DNA of 64,000 nt from positions 282,962-346,961 of the forward strand of contig NZ_DKIH01000006.1 in the NCBI RefSeq assembly GCF_002454115.1. The letters run 5' to 3'. A program made the position numbers and the translations under genes. The notes below the pieces were generated by a model. It worked only from the letters and a program-made list of their open reading frames with translations, searched no databases and was not told the origin of the DNA. Of the stretch, positions 63,177 to 64,000 are shown in pieces. The stretch is from Sphingopyxis sp. UBA6723. GTDB lineage: Bacteria > Pseudomonadota > Alphaproteobacteria > Sphingomonadales > Sphingomonadaceae. Numbering within the stretch: the first letter of the stretch is position 1; every line of letters begins with the position of its first letter.

Positions 63177-63944
63177 ATGATCGACTTCGCGGCTATCGAC
63201 TTTACCGCCCTGCTGCCGTTCATCCTGATTGGCTTTGCCGCGCAGCTCGTCGATGGCGCGCTGGGCATGGCGTTCGGGGTGATCTGTAACACCCTGCTCG
63301 TCGCGGTATTGGGCGTGCCGCCCGCCACGGCGTCGGCGCGCATCCATGTCGTCGAGATTTTCACGACCGGTGCGTCGGGGCTCAGCCATTTGTTCCACCG
63401 CAACATCGACTGGCCCTTGTTCTGGCGCTTGTTGATTCCCGGCGTCATCGGCGGGGTGTTGGGGGCTTATGTGCTGACCTCGCTCCACGCCGACATCGTC
63501 AAGCCGTTCGTGCTCGGCTATCTGGCGCTGATCGGCGTCTGGCTTCTGGTGCGCGGCTTGCTGTATCCGCCGAAAATCTCGAAACCCAAGGTCGTGGCGC
63601 CGCTCGCGGTGGTCGGCGGGTTTCTGGATGCCGCGGGCGGCGGCGGCTGGGGGCCGGTGGTGACCTCGAACCTGCTCGTCCAAGGCGGCGAACCGCGCAA
63701 GATCGTCGGCACGGTCAACAGCGTCGAGTTCTTCCTGGCGGTCGCGGTGTCGATCGCCTTTATCGCCAATCTGGGGTTCGAGGAAATCCTTGGCCCCACG
63801 CTGGGGCTGATCATCGGCGGCGTCGCGGCGGCCCCGCTTGGCGCTTATATGGCCAAGCGTTTTTCGCCCAAGGTCATGCTGGTGATGGTCGGGGTGGTGC
63901 TGACCGCGACGAGCGCGTTCGGGCTGTACAAGGCGCTGGTGTGA
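63177..63944 (+). CDS. TSUP/TauE-SafE family membrane permease
   Basis: 255 residues with seven or eight hydrophobic helices. The N-terminus ALLPFILIGFAAQLVDGALG and the mid-chain repeat VVGGFLDAAGGGGWGPVVTS are the two conserved half-motifs of the TSUP family, which moves sulfur-containing or organic anions. It follows the LysR gene on the same strand by 132 bases, suggesting control by it. An imperfect inverted repeat (63948-63995) after the stop may terminate transcription. Confidence 0.9.
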   Translation: MIDFAAIDFTALLPFILIGFAAQLVDGALGMAFGVICNTLLVAVLGVPPATASARIHVVEIFTTGASGLSHLFHRNIDWPLFWRLLIPGVIGGVLGAYVLTSLHADIVKPFVLGYLALIGVWLLVRGLLYPPKISKPKVVAPLAVVGGFLDAAGGGGWGPVVTSNLLVQGGEPRKIVGTVNSVEFFLAVAVSIAFIANLGFEEILGPTLGLIIGGVAAAPLGAYMAKRFSPKVMLVMVGVVLTATSAFGLYKALV

Positions 63945-64000
63945 TGATGGGGTGACGGCGGGTTGCGACCGAAAGCCGCCCCATCCATCATCGTCACCCC

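Noticed and set aside
1..64000. CRISPR arrays, rRNA and complete tRNA genes
   Set aside because: No regularly spaced direct repeats, rRNA-like blocks or full cloverleaf sequences were seen on either strand.

Overview
The window looks like a sphingomonad alphaproteobacterium, most likely Sphingopyxis or a close relative. The signs are high GC, frequent GTG/TTG starts with many 4-base ATGA overlaps, alphaproteobacterial LexA-type boxes (GTTC-N7-GTTC), and a lasso-peptide locus whose precursor resembles the sphingopyxin family as I remember it. These are inferences from sequence reading; no database search was run.

Region 1 (about 1-16 kb) is the conjugation part of an integrative conjugative element resembling the Tn4371/trb type. 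On the minus strand lie trbB, trbC, trbD and the start of trbE (cut by the window edge), the coupling protein TraG/VirD4 with a CopG-type protein, a VirD2-like relaxase, a lytic transglycosylase, the TraF peptidase, DUF2840, an AlpA-type regulator, a DUF6499/DUF2285 pair that may be split by a frameshift, three DUF736 paralogues and an exported nuclease. A short plus-strand block holds a membrane-anchored HTH protein, two small proteins and a RadC-winged-helix fusion.

Region 2 (16.7-34.5 kb) is a plus-strand cargo of nine genes that looks like a composite nucleic-acid defence system: DUF805-TerB-N/TerB-C, BrxD-like ATPase, Lhr/BrxHI-like helicase, WYL-TerB, large SF1 helicase, SbcD-like nuclease, SbcC-like ATPase, SIR2 and HerA. 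A LexA-type box lies before the SbcD-like gene. A lower-GC orphan with a HEPN-like motif and an IS91-like element with its own tyrosine recombinase follow.

Region 3 (38.7-48.1 kb) returns to element backbone: EexN-type lipoprotein, nucleotidyltransferase-HEPN fusion, DUF2493, Toprim, ParB, DUF2958 and ArdC on the minus strand (EexN on plus). Divergently, a LexA-boxed operon carries two small proteins, a degenerate SRAP-like protein and a canonical SRAP protein.

Region 4 (48.6-60.8 kb) is a signalling and natural-product region: LuxR, LuxI, a phytanoyl-CoA-type dioxygenase and a GntR-like regulator, then ECF sigma, FecR, an STN-type TonB receptor and a frameshifted isopeptidase. These converge on the lasso-peptide genes C, B and a 43-residue precursor A on the other strand. 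Region 5 (61-64 kb) has a tRNA-3'-end-like sequence (a possible old attachment site), a small exported protein, a LysR regulator and a TSUP permease, and looks like ordinary chromosome. No CRISPR array, rRNA or complete tRNA was seen.
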